Shown here: positions 1 through 10,575 of the stretch, in pieces
Position numbering within the stretch: the stretch's first letter is position 1
How the letters are laid out: every line of letters begins with the position of its first letter
Assembly (NCBI GenBank): GCA_032622095.1
Contig: CP136065.1
Coordinates: forward strand, 58,091,949 to 58,155,948
Length of the DNA: 64,000 nucleotides
Direction of reading: 5' to 3'
DNA from: Siphonodentalium dalli
Lineage: Eukaryota; Mollusca; Scaphopoda; Gadilida; Siphonodentaliidae
Position numbers and translations under genes: made by a program
The notes under the pieces: model-generated
What the model was told of the DNA's origin: nothing
Seen by the model: only the letters and a program-made list of their open reading frames with translations
Database searches by the model: none

Positions 1-245
1 AATCAGCTTGTCTGTCTGTTCACCTGCGATTATAAGGTCTGTCTGACTTTATTTAGTGGAGTTATCCCCCTTTGTCCGCAACATGCATAATATTGTTCGA
101 GCTTGTATTCCTACATTTTTTATTCAATGTTTTTTTCTAAACTTTGACACAGAAATTTAGTACCATGGGAACCTGTGCAACTGTGATTATGAGGTTTGTT
201 TGACTTTTTTGCAGAGTTATCTCCCTTTTTCAACTGAGAACATTT
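1..245. repeat. GTCTGTCTG-type dispersed repeat, copy 1
   Basis: It contains GTCTGTCTG, a GAGTTATC(T)CCC motif repeated at about 60 and 215, and TTGACACAGAAATTTAGTACC, which recurs near 30545. This is the left edge of the window, in a GBF1 intron. Confidence 0.6.
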
Positions 246-372
246 TCACAACATGGAGGGTATCTATCCTTAGTCCCACATAAAGGTTAATTTGCCAATA
301 AATAAATTATAAATCATGGTAGAGGCCCAGTAAGAATGTTCAGGTTGGTAAATCTGAATTAGATAAGGACAA

Positions 373-446
373 GCTTTAGTTTCAGTATACCTTTAGTTTC
401 AGTATACCTTTAGTTTCAGTATACCTTTAGTTTCAGTATACCTTTG
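373..446. repeat. Minisatellite, 17-base unit CTTTAGTTTCAGTATAC, about 4 copies
   Basis: The unit TTTAGTTTCAGTATACC repeats head to tail with almost no divergence in a GBF1 intron. Confidence 0.9.
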
Positions 447-577
447 GTATGCAACAAAGGGACAATTTTATTTATTTATCTCTATCCAAGTCTTGATTAA
501 AGAAACTGGTGCATGACGCATCATATTTGTTTTATGGGTAATTATTGTCATAGAGTTTTCCCTTCCATCTACTTCAG

Positions 578-679
578 ATTATGTTTCCTTTGCTGACGAA
601 CCTATTAGAAAACATTAATGCACAAGATCCTACCGGTATGGAGGAGACAAGAATGAGGGGATCTACACTACTCTGTAAG
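578..679 (+). CDS. GBF1: GBF1 exon (HDS3 region, MEETRMR)
   Basis: A 102-base exon of 34 codons, phase 0 at both ends. The acceptor reads CTACTTCAG and the donor AAG|GTGAGC. It encodes IMFPLLTNLLENINAQ, then the highly conserved MEETRMRGSTLLCK. Bases 1-577 upstream hold no recognisable exon. The 3' end of this exon and its donor are repeated at about 1072-1126 (see findings). Confidence 0.9.
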
Positions 680-3600
680 GTGAGCTACGTAAAATTACTG
701 TCGATTGGTGCACCCAGAAATAAACATTTTTAGACAAAGATGAATAAATCTAGAACTGAAAACTCCATTAACCCTTTACCCAACAGAACGGCCCTGTGCC
801 AATGCATTCTCTTATATATGCGAGTCGACCATAGGTCGTCTCGCATATATAAGAGAATGCATTGGCTTAACACATATTAAAAATGATAAAATTGTCAAAG
901 AATGTAGAAAAATATTATAAAAATTGTTAAAGAATGTAAGAAAAAATTGTAAAAAGTGTTAAAAAAAGATTTTTTTAGGCCAATGCATTCTCTTATATAT
1001 GCGAGGCGACCTATGGTCGACTCGCATATATAAGAAAATGCATTGGCACAGGACATAACTGTAACCACCACAATGAGGGGATCAACATTACTCTGTAAGG
1101 TGAGCTGTGTAAAATTACTGTGGATTGGTGCACATATTTCCTTGATTTTACTGTACAACAGTACACCCAGGCCTCGAAATATGGGATACCATCTCTAAAT
1201 TCACCCTCTGGGGACCTCATTCTGCATGGCCTCATCTGCTATCGGAGACCTAGACACAGGTTTAAGTTACCAGATGGTGATGTGCACCCATTGGGCACCT
1301 CGATTATGCATTGTGTCGTCTGCCAAAATATGGGCAGGATAAAAAGAAACTAAAACTAAAAAACTTGTTAATTTGTTAATAAAGATACTTTCCAGAGAAG
1401 ATGATACCTAAGCAGAATGAGGTCCCCAGAGGATGAATTTGGTGATGCTAGCCCACTGCGGGGTACCATCATTAAATTCACCCTCTGGGGACCTCATTCT
1501 GCAAAGTCCATACCATATTTTGAGGCCTGAGTACACCAAATATGATCGAAGAAAAGATGGGCTTCATTCATGTCTCACGACTGGTGGGTATATTGGGGAG
1601 TTTCATTTAACATTTTCCCTTGACAAGGGTGAGATTGGATGAGCATGCATTAAATGAACATATATTAAATTCAGCAATGTGGTCATCATTTTTGAGAATC
1701 TTCAAGCCTTGAAATACTGTGTCTGACATTTGCAGAATGAGGACCCCAGAGGGTGAATTTAGCGATGCTATCCTGCACAGCGGGCTATCATTACTAAATT
1801 CTCCCTCTGGGAACCTCATTCTGCTTAGGACTCATATTCTGGTAGTAAATATCTTTCTTTTATGAAAATTTGATCGTAATTAATGGTAAGCATGGGTCAT
1901 GTTTAGTTAATACTATTCATATTTCCAAAGTAAAGTTTTTATAGATACAGTTAAACCTGTCTTGAGAGACCACCATCAACTGCGACCACCTGCCATTTCC
2001 TGTTCACCGACTGGTTTATTTTATATACTACTATCAATGTGCAACTGCCTGTCAAGCACGAATGCGACCATCTAATTTTCAGTTAAAAATACAAATTTCA
2101 CCTGCTTTGAAGGACCACCCCCATTTATTAATAAAGAAAGAAATGGAAACTTTGGTTGAACTTTGTAGAAATACATCAGAAAGACCGAATACAACTGAAT
2201 ATGCACAAATCCAAAAGCAAATTGCAGAATTACGAACAAAATAGATCATCTCAATGTTTACAGAAATGCATGTGTATTGCAGCTGGATAATAGGGGGGGG
2301 ACTTCTGTATTTGCAGGAAAGCTATCGTAAAGCGTGAATCTCATGACAAATCAGTGAGACCTTCCCCTAACACCTCTGCAGGTCAGTCAAGATTATGATT
2401 TCATTCAGTCACTTTTCCATACTGTTGTTTAGTCTATACTGAATTGAGAACATTGTTTCTCTCCAGGTATTTCTGCAGCACCTCACTCCTCTCTTGTCTC
2501 TGAGTACATTCACTGCTCTATGGCTGACGATTCTCGACTTCATGGATAAATATATGCACGCCGACAGCAGTGACCTCTTGGTAAGTATCCATATGAGCAA
2601 CAGCAGTGAATCCTATTAGTGAAGGATCGTTGTGTTTATTACCCTTTCTATACTAAATGGATTCTCCCACCAAGTTAAAAAAGTGTATATTGGAATGGTC
2701 TATTATTGATTTGGAGGGATGTACAGGTAATATAAGCAGACGACAGAAGGAATACTATTTATTGAGGGAAATGTTCAGATAATAGGTTCAACAAGCAACT
2801 TATGGTCGTTTGTTGAACTTATTATTTGAACATTTGCTACTCATCAATGAGAATAATTTCTGGGGCTCTGTAGCATAAGGTAAACAAAGAAATGTCAAAA
2901 CGAATAGAGATATTGTTGACTATAGCTAATTGTCCCCCGAAAAATTTATTTTTGGGGGACTATAGAAACGGGCTCCGTCCGTCGTACTGTCCGTCCGTCC
3001 GTCACACTTTTGAGTACCTTCATGGTGTAATCATCTTCTCCTACAGATTTCATCCCAGAGATTTGAAACTTCAGAATAATGTTGCCCATATATTGAAGAT
3101 GTGCAACATGTATATAGATGACGGAAAAAATATTTTTTGACAGAGTTATTAACCCTTTTCGACTTAGAAAATTTCAACATTTTTTTATAATTTTCTGTAT
3201 GAGGGTACCTTCATGGTGTAATCAACTCCTCCTACAGTTTTCATCCTAGAGATTTGTAACTTCAGAATATTGTTGCCCATATATTGAAGATGTGCAACAT
3301 GTATATAGATGACAGAAAAATTATTTTTTGATGGAGTTATTAACCCTTTTTGACTTAGAAAATTTCAACATTTTTTTATAATTTTCTGTATGAGGGTACC
3401 TTCATGGTGTAATCAACTCCTCCTACAGTTTTCATCCTAGAGATTTGTAACTTCAGAATATTGTTGCCCATATATTGAAGATGTGCAACATGTATATAGA
3501 TGACGGAAAAAAAATATTTTGACGGAGTTATTAACCCTTTTCGACTTAGAAAATTTCAACATTTTTTATAATTTTCTGTATGAGGGTACCTTCATGGTGT

Positions 3601-6600
3601 AATCAACTCCTCCTACAGTTTTGATCGTAGATATTTTAAACTTCAGAGTATTGTTACCCACATATTGGAGATGTGCAACATGTATATAGATGACGGAGTT
3701 ATTAACCCTTTTCAACTTAGAAAATTTCAACATTTTTTTAATTTCTTCAACAAAGCAGCATCGACTTGCCACGTTTTCGGGGGACACTGTGGTCTGCTGA
3801 CCTTTTATTTTGGAATAAGGTTTCAATCAAACTTTGTGAAGTTAATTATTATCGCTATTTTTCAGAATGAGGCTATCCCAGAATCCTTGAAGAACATGTT
3901 GCTTGTAATGAACACCGCTAGCATCTTCCAGTCCATGGACAGCAAGGAATCACAGCTGTGGAAGCTATCATGGGACAGGATAGACACATTCTTGCCGAAC
4001 TTGCATGACGATCTGTTCAAATCTCATGCACCCAGTAAGTTGACGAAAATCTCAAATGTCCCTCCCGCTTAATCAACCAAGTCTGACATGAGGTCCCCAG
4101 AGGGTGAATTTAGTGATGCTATCCCGCATAGGCTAGCATCACTAAATTCACCCTCTGGGGACCTCATTCTGCTTAGGCCTCATCTTCTTTGGAAAGTTTC
4201 TTTATTAATAAAACTTCTTCACAAAGATTCTTTTTTAGTTTAGTTTCTCCATATCACCAAATTTGCAGACAACACATTGCATAATCAAGGTTCCCAATGG
4301 GTGTACATAACAATATTCACAATTTGGGAACTTCAATCTGAGTCTATGTCTCTCATAGCAGATGAGGTCATGCAGAATGAGGACCCCAGAGGGTGAATTT
4401 GGTGATGCTAGCCCACTATGCAGGATAGCGTCACTATATTCACCCTGGGGACCTCATTCTTCAAATGACAGGCACACTAAACTCAGGCTTGGTTGGAATA
4501 GATATGAGGACTTCTAAATAATTGGATAATCGTTAGTATGAGTGACCAATTTTATTTTACTATTGATGAATCATGAAGATATATTCTTTAATTTTGTAGG
4601 TGATTTTTCTTAACCTCATATCCCACATCTCATATATGCCTTGACCCACTCAGCCTTTAATATCATCCTTATTGGGGAAAAGCGAGACTAATTACTAATG
4701 AAGGTCAATGTTTAGTCTTTATGTTGGGATTTGAGATAATTCTGAAGTATAGCTTGTTTGGCAGATTGATTGCATGTCTACAGAATATAAAAATTATGCA
4801 GTCTTTTAACCCTTTCAGTGACAAGTCCGAGTTTTGTATAAACAGAGCTCTTTCCATCAATGTATCACATTATTATAATCAATAAATTTGAAAAATGATC
4901 AAGGAAATATGGGTTGATACAAAAATCGGACTTGGCACTGAAAGGGTTAAAGTTTGCAGAGACAAATAGTTTTTAATGGTCAAATTTGTAGTATCATATG
5001 ATTAAACATGCAGGAAAAAAATAAATCTGCGGGCATCTTTTAACTAAAAAGTGACATTTTATATTTAACTGCTTATCTTTTTCTATTATACAGCTCCTAA
5101 TAGAATAAACAGGACAGTGGAATACACAGATAAACCACCCTCGCCTACACAAGAAGTCCACCAGACTCAGCCCCAACCCCAACCCCAGCTTCTTCCTGTG
5201 TCCGACCCTGCCCCAGAGACAGTTCAGAGAGGGCCCACGTTAGTACCCGTGGCTGATGATAATAACTCGAGTCAGACACACAAGACCGAGGATGACGCAG
5301 CTCTGGAGGGTATCACTGTCGTCAAGAATGAAGACAGTAAGTTCTGAATCTTGGCATTGCTTCATTGATCTATTTATCAGCTTAACCTCTTCCCTGCTAA
5401 ATAACGCCATTTCATTTTGTGCTGAGCAGTTGATATTATGGCAATTGATGAGTTGAAAAGTGTAATGGAGATATTATGAAAATTGTTTAGCTAATTGAGT
5501 GCCTGTAATTACTAACTGATTGCAATTTCACTGAAACTGGTCGGTACTTAGTACACATATAGCACACAGTGTGACAATTTGCTTTCGCTGTCAAAAAAAA
5601 ATTGTTAGGCCAATGCATTCTCTTATATATGCAAGGCGACCTATGGTCGACTCGCATATATAAGAGAATGCATTGGCACAGGGTATATGGGTTGATACAA
5701 AAATCGACCTGGCACTCAAAGGGTTAACCTTTCCATGACTGAAGGTTCCTGAAAATTTGCGAAAACCCTGTGCCAATTTACATTTTCTTATATATGCGTG
5801 TCTCCAATAGGGAGCCTGACATATATAAGAGAAAACATTGGCCTAACAATATTTACCTTGACATTGTAAGCCAGTGCATTCTCATTATATATGTGAGGCT
5901 CCCCATGGGAGACTCACATATATAAGAGAATGCACTGGCACATGGTATTTAATGCTGCACCAGTGTATCTCCCATCATGGAAGGGTTAAGATATATCTAA
6001 GTATTGACGTTTGGCCACATGTCCTTGCCATTCTAGGGATTTTTCTACCCATTTTGTATGCAAGGCTCCCTATGGGAGACTCACATATATAAGAGAATGC
6101 ACTGGCACATGGTATTTAATGCTGCACCAGTGTATCTCCCATCATGGAAGGGTTAAGATATATCTAAGTATTAACGTTTGGCCACATGTCCTTGCCATTC
6201 CAGGGATTTTTCTATCCATTTTAGGAAAGAGTCCTGACCTTTTCCATTGGGAAAATTTGCACCATGTAGGCTTATAATTGGGAATATTTTTAGATGATAG
6301 AAAAAAGCATTTTCATTGTTAATCAGTGTAATCAAACAGTTAAATGAATCTCTTAGATTGCTTATGCAAATGGAGCAAAATGACTTGAACAAATTCATAA
6401 AGAGAAGGGGAAGTCCTGCCTTTTGTTAAAACAATTTAGCAGAATTTCTGTGTATTGGGAAATTCTGGGAAAAACCTATATATTTCCCAGAGGGAAAGGA
6501 GCCCATTTTCGACCCTGTCATTGCTTAATAAAATCCCTGCATTCCATTATAAATACTGGAGACAAAATATAGTCAACAGCCTGAAATACATCATTAAATC

Positions 6601-7826
6601 TCATTATTATTAAAGCTAATTTTCACTCATAACCTGAGCTCTGCCTTTTCTATTTTAGTGATAACTAACACATCTAATCCCTTTATTTTAGCAGTGAAAA
6701 TATAGAGACAGGACCTAAGGCCAATTAAAAGATACTATTTGAGTCTCAGATGCCGCTGCATTGAAATAAATGGCCCGCGTTAGATGTTTTGTTTCAATTT
6801 TTTATATTACATGTACTAGTATGACCAAAAAAGTAAAACAAAACAAAACAATTTTTCAAAATTATTTTGCTATGTTTTTACCAGCATGTCCATATGTATT
6901 GAGCATTAATTGCAACATAAATGAACTCTTAATATACCTCTGTGATTGATAGATTGACTATCCTGTATACACATAGGGACATAGAACATTAAGTAGATGT
7001 CTACTTTGAAGAAAATGATTAGCTGATCATCATAGTCTGGTGTACTAATTGTAATTCCAGAACAATTGAGAGGCACTGGAGGAAATTCAGGATCATATGT
7101 TATAATGGAGAGGTGTCAATTTATAGACAACAATAACAATTGTGAATAGTCAGGGGCATTAGAACATTATTGGTCATCAAAATGTCATATTGGTATACTA
7201 GTAGCACAATGTAATTTTTATATCGGATTAAATCAGTGTATATGCAAAACAAAGTTCCCTCTACATTTTCTGACTATTATTAGATATAAGGGAAGCTATC
7301 ATGATCCATGCTTACGGTGCACACACAAAAATTAAAATATAAAAGTCCTCCCTCTCTAATTGATTCAGAAAAATAATTGTCTGAGACTCAAATAATTTTT
7401 GTTTGGCCTAATAATAAATCTTTAAACTTCAGTATTGTCATAGCTATTTCTTGTCAGCAATATAATCTCTCTGTCTCTCTTTCTCTTTTAGTCATAACAA
7501 ACACATCTAACCCCTCACCTGGTGTCGACAACGTAACACCATCTTATGCTAATGATTCATCACCTCATAGTTCTGACATAGATGAGCATATACCTGAACA
7601 AGTAGTCATATCTGGTGTGCTTTATGCTCCGGAGTCAGAGAAGCTACACAACAGCGAAGCACCTGTGGCCGCATGTATACTACATCCACCGCTACCGTCT
7701 GTGGCAGCGCCACCTACTGGGCGTCCACTGGGATCATCGACTAATCCTTACCATACCGAGACAGTTCCTTTATTGCTCAATCCCGATCTCCTGCAAGGAA
7801 CAACTATTCCCTACATATCGCCGCAG
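578..7826 (+). CDS. GBF1: GBF1, 3' part of gene: exons at 578-679, 2467-2580, 3866-4034, 5094-5336, 7492-7826 (5' end lies outside the window)
   Basis: Five exons join into about 321 residues with consistent phases (0, 0, 1, 1, 0) and match the C-terminal quarter of GBF1, the large Sec7-type exchange factor that activates Arf GTPases at the cis-Golgi and ER-Golgi intermediate compartment. Diagnostic stretches are MEETRMR in exon 1, WLTILDFMDKYMH in exon 2 and IPESLKNMLLVM in exon 3, which belong to the conserved helical HDS3 region. The last two exons are Pro/Gln/Ser-rich and weakly conserved, as the GBF1 tail usually is, but the motif PLLLNPDLLQ near the end resembles the end of vertebrate GBF1. 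The Sec7 catalytic domain and the DCB, HUS, HDS1 and HDS2 regions must lie to the left of the window. Introns hold many palindromic elements. Family identity is very likely; the true C-terminus is unsettled (see candidate exon at 17051). Confidence 0.9.
768..1076 (+). mobile_element. TTAA double-hairpin element, family A, right end lost
   Basis: It starts TTAACCCTTTACCCAACAGA. Hairpins occupy 798-866 and 979-1047, each with arms GCCAATGCATTCTCTTATAT and its complement. The right end stops in CACAATG where a copy of the GBF1 exon edge begins; other copies continue GTGGTCAAGGAGCC. Confidence 0.85.
1072..1126 (+). repeat. GBF1: Duplicated 3' edge of the GBF1 exon at 578-679 with its donor site
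   Basis: ATGAGGGGATCAACATTACT, then CTGTAAGGTGAGC and AAAATTACTGTGGATTGGTG, match 651-707 with few changes. It contains the last 11 codons of the exon, the donor and about 30 intron bases. Confidence 0.85.
1178..1502. mobile_element. Family D large element: half hairpin, ~200-base interior, hairpin 1412-1502
   Basis: The left half hairpin ends ACCTCATTCTGCATGGCC. The interior has CACCCATTGGGCACCT and CATTGTGTCGTCTGCC as in copies at 4173 and 42456. The right hairpin has arms GCAGAATGAGGTCCCCAGAG. Confidence 0.75.
1703..1824. mobile_element. Family D hairpin element
   Basis: CAAGCCTTGAAATACTGTGT leads into the hairpin 1732-1824 with arms GCAGAATGAGG...CCTCATTCTGC. Confidence 0.8.
2062..2244 (+). 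CDS. Unidentified 60-residue open frame, possibly transposon-derived
   Basis: The frame encodes a hydrophilic, probably helical peptide (MEETLVELC-like start as KEMETLVELCRNTSERPN, ending QIQKQIAELRTK). Composition looks coding rather than random. It follows 1950-1975 (CAGTTAAACCTGTCTTGAGA), which resembles the end of a TA-target DNA transposon, so it may be a transposase remnant. It lies inside a GBF1 intron and has no visible splice context. I do not recognise it. Confidence 0.2.
   Translation: MRPSNFQLKIQISPALKDHPHLLIKKEMETLVELCRNTSERPNTTEYAQIQKQIAELRTK
2467..2580 (+). CDS. GBF1: GBF1 exon (WLTILDFMDKYMH)
   Basis: A 114-base exon of 38 codons, phase 0 at both ends, acceptor CTCCAG, donor GTAAGT. 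It continues directly from the previous exon: VFLQHLTPLLSLSTFTALW then LTILDFMDKYMHADSSDLL. This is one of the best conserved blocks of the GBF1 C-terminal half and fixes the family assignment. Confidence 0.93.
2638..2870 (+). mobile_element. Family F element (TTACCCTTTCTATACTAAA), right end lost
   Basis: It shares TGGATTCTCCCACCAA, TTGGAATGGTCTATTATT and the inner palindrome AATGTTCAGATAATAGGTTC with other F copies. The terminal TTAA is mutated to ATTA here. Confidence 0.7.
2932..3835. repeat. GTCCGTCC-type dispersed repeat with a ~190-base tandem array
   Basis: It begins GGGGGACTATAGAAACGGGC, then GTCCGTCCGTCCGTC. From 3013 the unit containing TACCTTCATGGTGTAATC, GTTGCCCATATATTGAAGAT and ATTTCAACATTTTTTTATAA repeats four times (starts near 3013, 3203, 3393, 3583). 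It ends with GGGGGACACTGTGGTC. Confidence 0.85.
3866..4034 (+). CDS. GBF1: GBF1 exon (IPESLKNMLLVM)
   Basis: A 169-base exon of 56 codons plus one base. The acceptor is TTTTTCAG and the donor A|GTAAGT. It encodes NEAIPESLKNMLLVMNTA, then a variable loop, then LWKLSWDRIDTFLPNLHDDL, all in the order known from GBF1. The exon lies only about 30 bases right of a long block of GTCCGTCC-type repeat DNA, so the intron side is repeat-derived up to its polypyrimidine tract. Confidence 0.93.
4086..4492. mobile_element. Family D large element, two hairpins
   Basis: Hairpins lie at 4086-4172 and 4372-4462. The interior has AATCAAGGTTCCCAATGGGT and its partner TTTGGGAACTTCAAT. The right end is AAATGACAGGCACACTAAAC then TCAGGCTTG. 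Confidence 0.8.
4806..4950. mobile_element. Small TTAA element, family K (145 bp)
   Basis: The left end is TTAACCCTTTCAGTGACAAG and the right end CTTGGCACTGAAAGGGTTAA, an inverted repeat of about 25 bases including the flanking TTAA. The interior is AT-rich. A half copy of the right end is at 5684-5727. Confidence 0.8.
5094..5336 (+). CDS. GBF1: GBF1 exon (Pro/Gln-rich tail)
   Basis: A 243-base exon. Two bases complete the codon split at 4034 (A|CT, Thr), then 80 codons and one base follow before donor GTAAGT. The acceptor is TATTATACAG. The peptide is low in complexity (PSPTQEVHQTQPQPQPQL, later acidic), typical of the disordered tail after HDS3. Identity rests on phase and position more than on sequence similarity. 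Confidence 0.8.
5337..5608 (+). other. GBF1 intron DNA, nothing recognised
   Basis: Unique AT-rich intron sequence between the donor at 5337 and the hairpin at 5609. Confidence 0.5.
5609..5677. mobile_element. Solitary 69-bp hairpin of family A
   Basis: A full hairpin GCCAATGCATTCTC...GAGAATGCATTGGC without the family A outer ends. It is followed by the right end of a family K element (5684-5727). Confidence 0.85.
5724..5989 (+). mobile_element. TTAA double-hairpin element, family C
   Basis: It runs from TTAACCTTTCCATGACTGAA to CCCATCATGGAAGGGTTAA. Hairpins lie near 5770-5844 and 5872-5939, with core variants GCGTGTCTCCAATAGGGAGC and GTGAGGCTCCCCATGGGAG. Confidence 0.85.
5897..6225. repeat. 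Tandem duplication, period 167 bases, spanning a family C right half
   Basis: GGCACATGGTATTTAATGCT occurs at 5937 and 6104, and CCACATGTCCTTGCCATTC at 6014 and 6181. The second copy has lost the left arm of its hairpin. Confidence 0.85.
6645..6685 (+). repeat. GBF1: Short copy of the left edge of the GBF1 exon at 7492
   Basis: TATTTTAGTGATAACTAACA then CATCTAATCCC copies the acceptor and first codons at 7483-7516 (CTTTTAGTCATAACAAACAC then ATCTAACCCC). In the same phase it would read ITNTSNPF and stop within 50 bases. Confidence 0.6.
7492..7826 (+). CDS. GBF1: GBF1 exon (tail, PLLLNPDLLQ)
   Basis: A 335-base exon. TC completes the codon split at 5336 (A|TC, Ile), then 111 codons end in phase 0 at CAG|GTAAAT. 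The acceptor is a strong TCTCTTTTAG. The peptide is Pro/Ser-rich with VVISGVLYAPESEKL and ends VPLLLNPDLLQGTTIPYISP, resembling the closing PLILNPA block of vertebrate GBF1, so the C-terminus should be close. Without splicing the frame stops at 7874. A short copy of this exon's left edge lies at 6645-6685. Confidence 0.82.
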
Positions 7827-7871
7827 GTAAATTTTGTGGATCTTTTTTTTTCAGAAATAGCATGTTTAATT

Positions 7872-9215
7872 TAGTGATGTACCGATTATCGGTATCGGCT
7901 ATCGGATCGGGCCGATATATGTGGTATCGGCAAGATATCGGTATAGGCAAAATTTAGTCTTAAGACCGATATCGTCAACCGATACATGTCGCGTCCTTTG
8001 TGAACGTTCTGACACCAATTCCTACTTTAATATTAAATAAATGCCGGGAATTTCCAGAAACAAATAGCGACTATTTTACGCACGGGCAGCCCTACATCAA
8101 ATACGGTGATATGCCATGACAACATCGACATGAGACTGCTGGTACACTCATGACCCAAATAAACATTTCAAAAGGTACCGTAGTTCCCTGCGCTTAATTA
8201 TTAAAAGTTGAAACAAACTGTATACAATTAAATTACTTGCGAGGGCTGAGTAGCACATGTTTAAAGCGAATAACTGACACCCCTGACATTAGCGTGAGAA
8301 TGGAATCTTCCTATGACCGAATCAGACTGATGTACCATTTAGTGATTTATTCATGGGGGTGTGAAATTAATTTCACGCCACCGTGCGACAGTAAGTTGTC
8401 ACGTTGTTATTATCTTCCCAAGGCGGGCGGCAAGATCAAACGATTATTTGCATGCATTTGGTGTCATCGAGTTGGAATCACTAATAGGCCACGTGTTGAC
8501 AGATGACACAGTAAACTAAAAATAAGTGTTTATAAATAGACGAGTCACACTTGACCAGTTTGCATTAAAGTCGCCGCAGTCGTGACCCACTATTCCTCAA
8601 TATATAGAAACACGTGTTAACAACATTTAAGTGCGTGTGTTTAAAGATCTTTTGATTCAAATTGATTGACGTTCTGGTATACAATGACTGGAGATGGAGG
8701 AGGTGACTAACTTGTTTGATGGAACCATCCCAACCAATCAGAGTGCTCTGTGGGCGGGATTTGTATCTGCTGTCTTGGGCAAAGAAAATGTCAACAATTT
8801 ATGCGGTACATTGCAGGTGTTATTAAATGCAAGTTCAACTTCTGAAAAAGATTGAGTTTGGCAAATTGAAATTGAGTCATTGACTCAAATGGATTATATA
8901 TGGACCGATTCCGTAAGGCACAGTAACAGAATCAAACAAATATTGAGGAAATCTTTTGAATGCAACGAAATATTAAATCGTTTTGCCAGGGTTTTTGGGG
9001 AACGTAAACTAAACTGTTTTGCGACCAAGTTATCAGTTCTTTGCCGATAATACTTTGCAATTGAAAAGACAAATTGATATGGAAATTTGTTCTGTTTCTT
9101 CCAAACTTTGTTCATATACAAGTCTTATCGGTATCTGTATCGGATCGGCCGATAATTCTACTGAAAATATCGGCTATCGGCTTTTACCGATAACCCCCGT
9201 ATCGTTACATCACTA
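7872..9215. mobile_element. hAT-like element, 1344 bp, 8-bp target duplication GTTTAATT
   Basis: The ends are TAGTGATGTACCGAT and ATCGTTACATCACTA. Identical 8-bp flanks lie at 7864-7871 and 9216-9223. The subterminal DNA is full of ATCGG/CCGAT repeats. No transposase is recognisable; frames inside are short. It begins 45 bases after the GBF1 donor at 7826. Confidence 0.9.
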
Positions 9216-9554
9216 GTTTAATTAGACAAATGGTTCCCAAGTTTCATTCAAGTTCATGTTAGATACTTATCCTAACAAATTACACGCCTTTTGAATAACC
9301 AACATCAGTTTGCGGGTATTCGTTCCTGCCTAGCATTACCCTTGTTTACTTGGTCATCAATAACTGTCACAAAATTCTGTTATTCAATTTTTAGGCAGAC
9401 TGTATCATCTGATGATTATGAAATAGTAGCCATCTTTGTTGCATATACATGTCTTGTATTGTTGTGAAGATGCATATGATGGGAAAAGTCACCATATATT
9501 ATGACATCAAACTCACCTACTTATAATTAGGCCCACCATGTGGCATGACATGTA

Positions 9555-9765
9555 CAGTAATGCTCTAAGTAATCGACTCCTTAACCACAGCAGAATTATG
9601 GGTAACTTTTCAGGATTTAGTCGGAAATATGGCTTGTTGCCATTCAACGGAAAGCTCTCCGAGAGCTTTCCGATGAATGGCAACAAGCCATATTTCCGAC
9701 TAAATCCTGAAAAGTTACCCATAATTCTGCTGTGGTCAAGGAGTCGATTACTTAGAGCATTACTG
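9555..9765. mobile_element. Family E: 211-bp near-perfect palindrome, TA target (Tc1/mariner-like MITE)
   Basis: The ends are CAGTAATGCTCTAAGTAATC and its complement, flanked by TA at 9553-9554 and 9766-9767. The centre is GGAAAGCTCTCCGAGAGCTT. Both arms carry AGCAGAATTATGGGTAACTT. Confidence 0.92.
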
Positions 9766-9854
9766 TAAGAGGATACTCTCACAGCAAGACAACAAACTAT
9801 TTATCCGCAATATGCTCAGCTAGCTTTAACCTTTAACCTTTAACCTTTCTTTAC

Positions 9855-10081
9855 TTAACCCCTCCATGACTGGAGCTTCCTGAAATTTTGCGAGAACCCT
9901 GTGCCAATGCATTCTCTTATATATGTGGGTTTCCCATAGGGAGCCTCGCATATATAAGAGAATACATTGGCCTAACAATATTTACCTTGACCGTATTAGC
10001 AAGTGCATTCTCTGAAAGAAAGTGTGCTGGCACAGGATCTTTAATGCTGCACCTGCACAGCTCCCATCATGAAAGGGTTAA
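9855..10081 (+). mobile_element. TTAA element, family C
   Basis: Ends TTAACCCCTCCATGACTGGA and CTCCCATCATGAAAGGGTTAA-type terminus; one hairpin at 9902-9970. The second hairpin is reduced to its outer arms. Confidence 0.85.
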
Positions 10082-10575
10082 TGCTGCTTGATAGGTTCCA
10101 TTAGGAAATGTTCAGATAATAATAGCATATGTGTGTGTTACATTAAATTCTGTTTGATGATTGGTCAACTATCATTTGAGTCATGCATTTCTTGTCCAAA
10201 TAAAGCACACCATAACACGAACTAACATCACACCTTGTTGACCTTGATGACTAAAAGCTGTGGACAGCATAAGTGGGCGTGTTTTTATTGTGTGCGGCTA
10301 CAGACTACTCAATTGATAATTCACAGGTAGAATATTGGGCTAACATACAGTGCTGCATGGTATAATATCCACACTGCAGTCACATTGAAAAAAATTCAGC
10401 TGAGTTTATAGAAATTTATCATGAAAAAGCTACATAGATAAAAGAATGAATGTAGCTTGAGTGTGTTTTATTGAGTGGTATGTGGCTAAGGTCGTTTAGT
10501 TTGTCCAACGATTATTCCCAACAGCCACAGTGCTATACCCTTCAATAAAACACCCATACTACATTCATTTCTTAA

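Noticed and set aside
798-866. TATA-box promoter in TTATATATGCG
   Set aside because: The motif is part of the hairpin stem and occurs in every copy.
895-1158. Open frames reading [22 protein letters not shown] at many places (also 5591, 23098, 34405, 41969)
   Set aside because: They are translations of the family A hairpin and recur in both strands because the stem is self-complementary; not genes.
9513-9782. Overlapping frames on both strands with [15 protein letters not shown]
   Set aside because: They translate the family E palindrome, so both strands give the same peptide.
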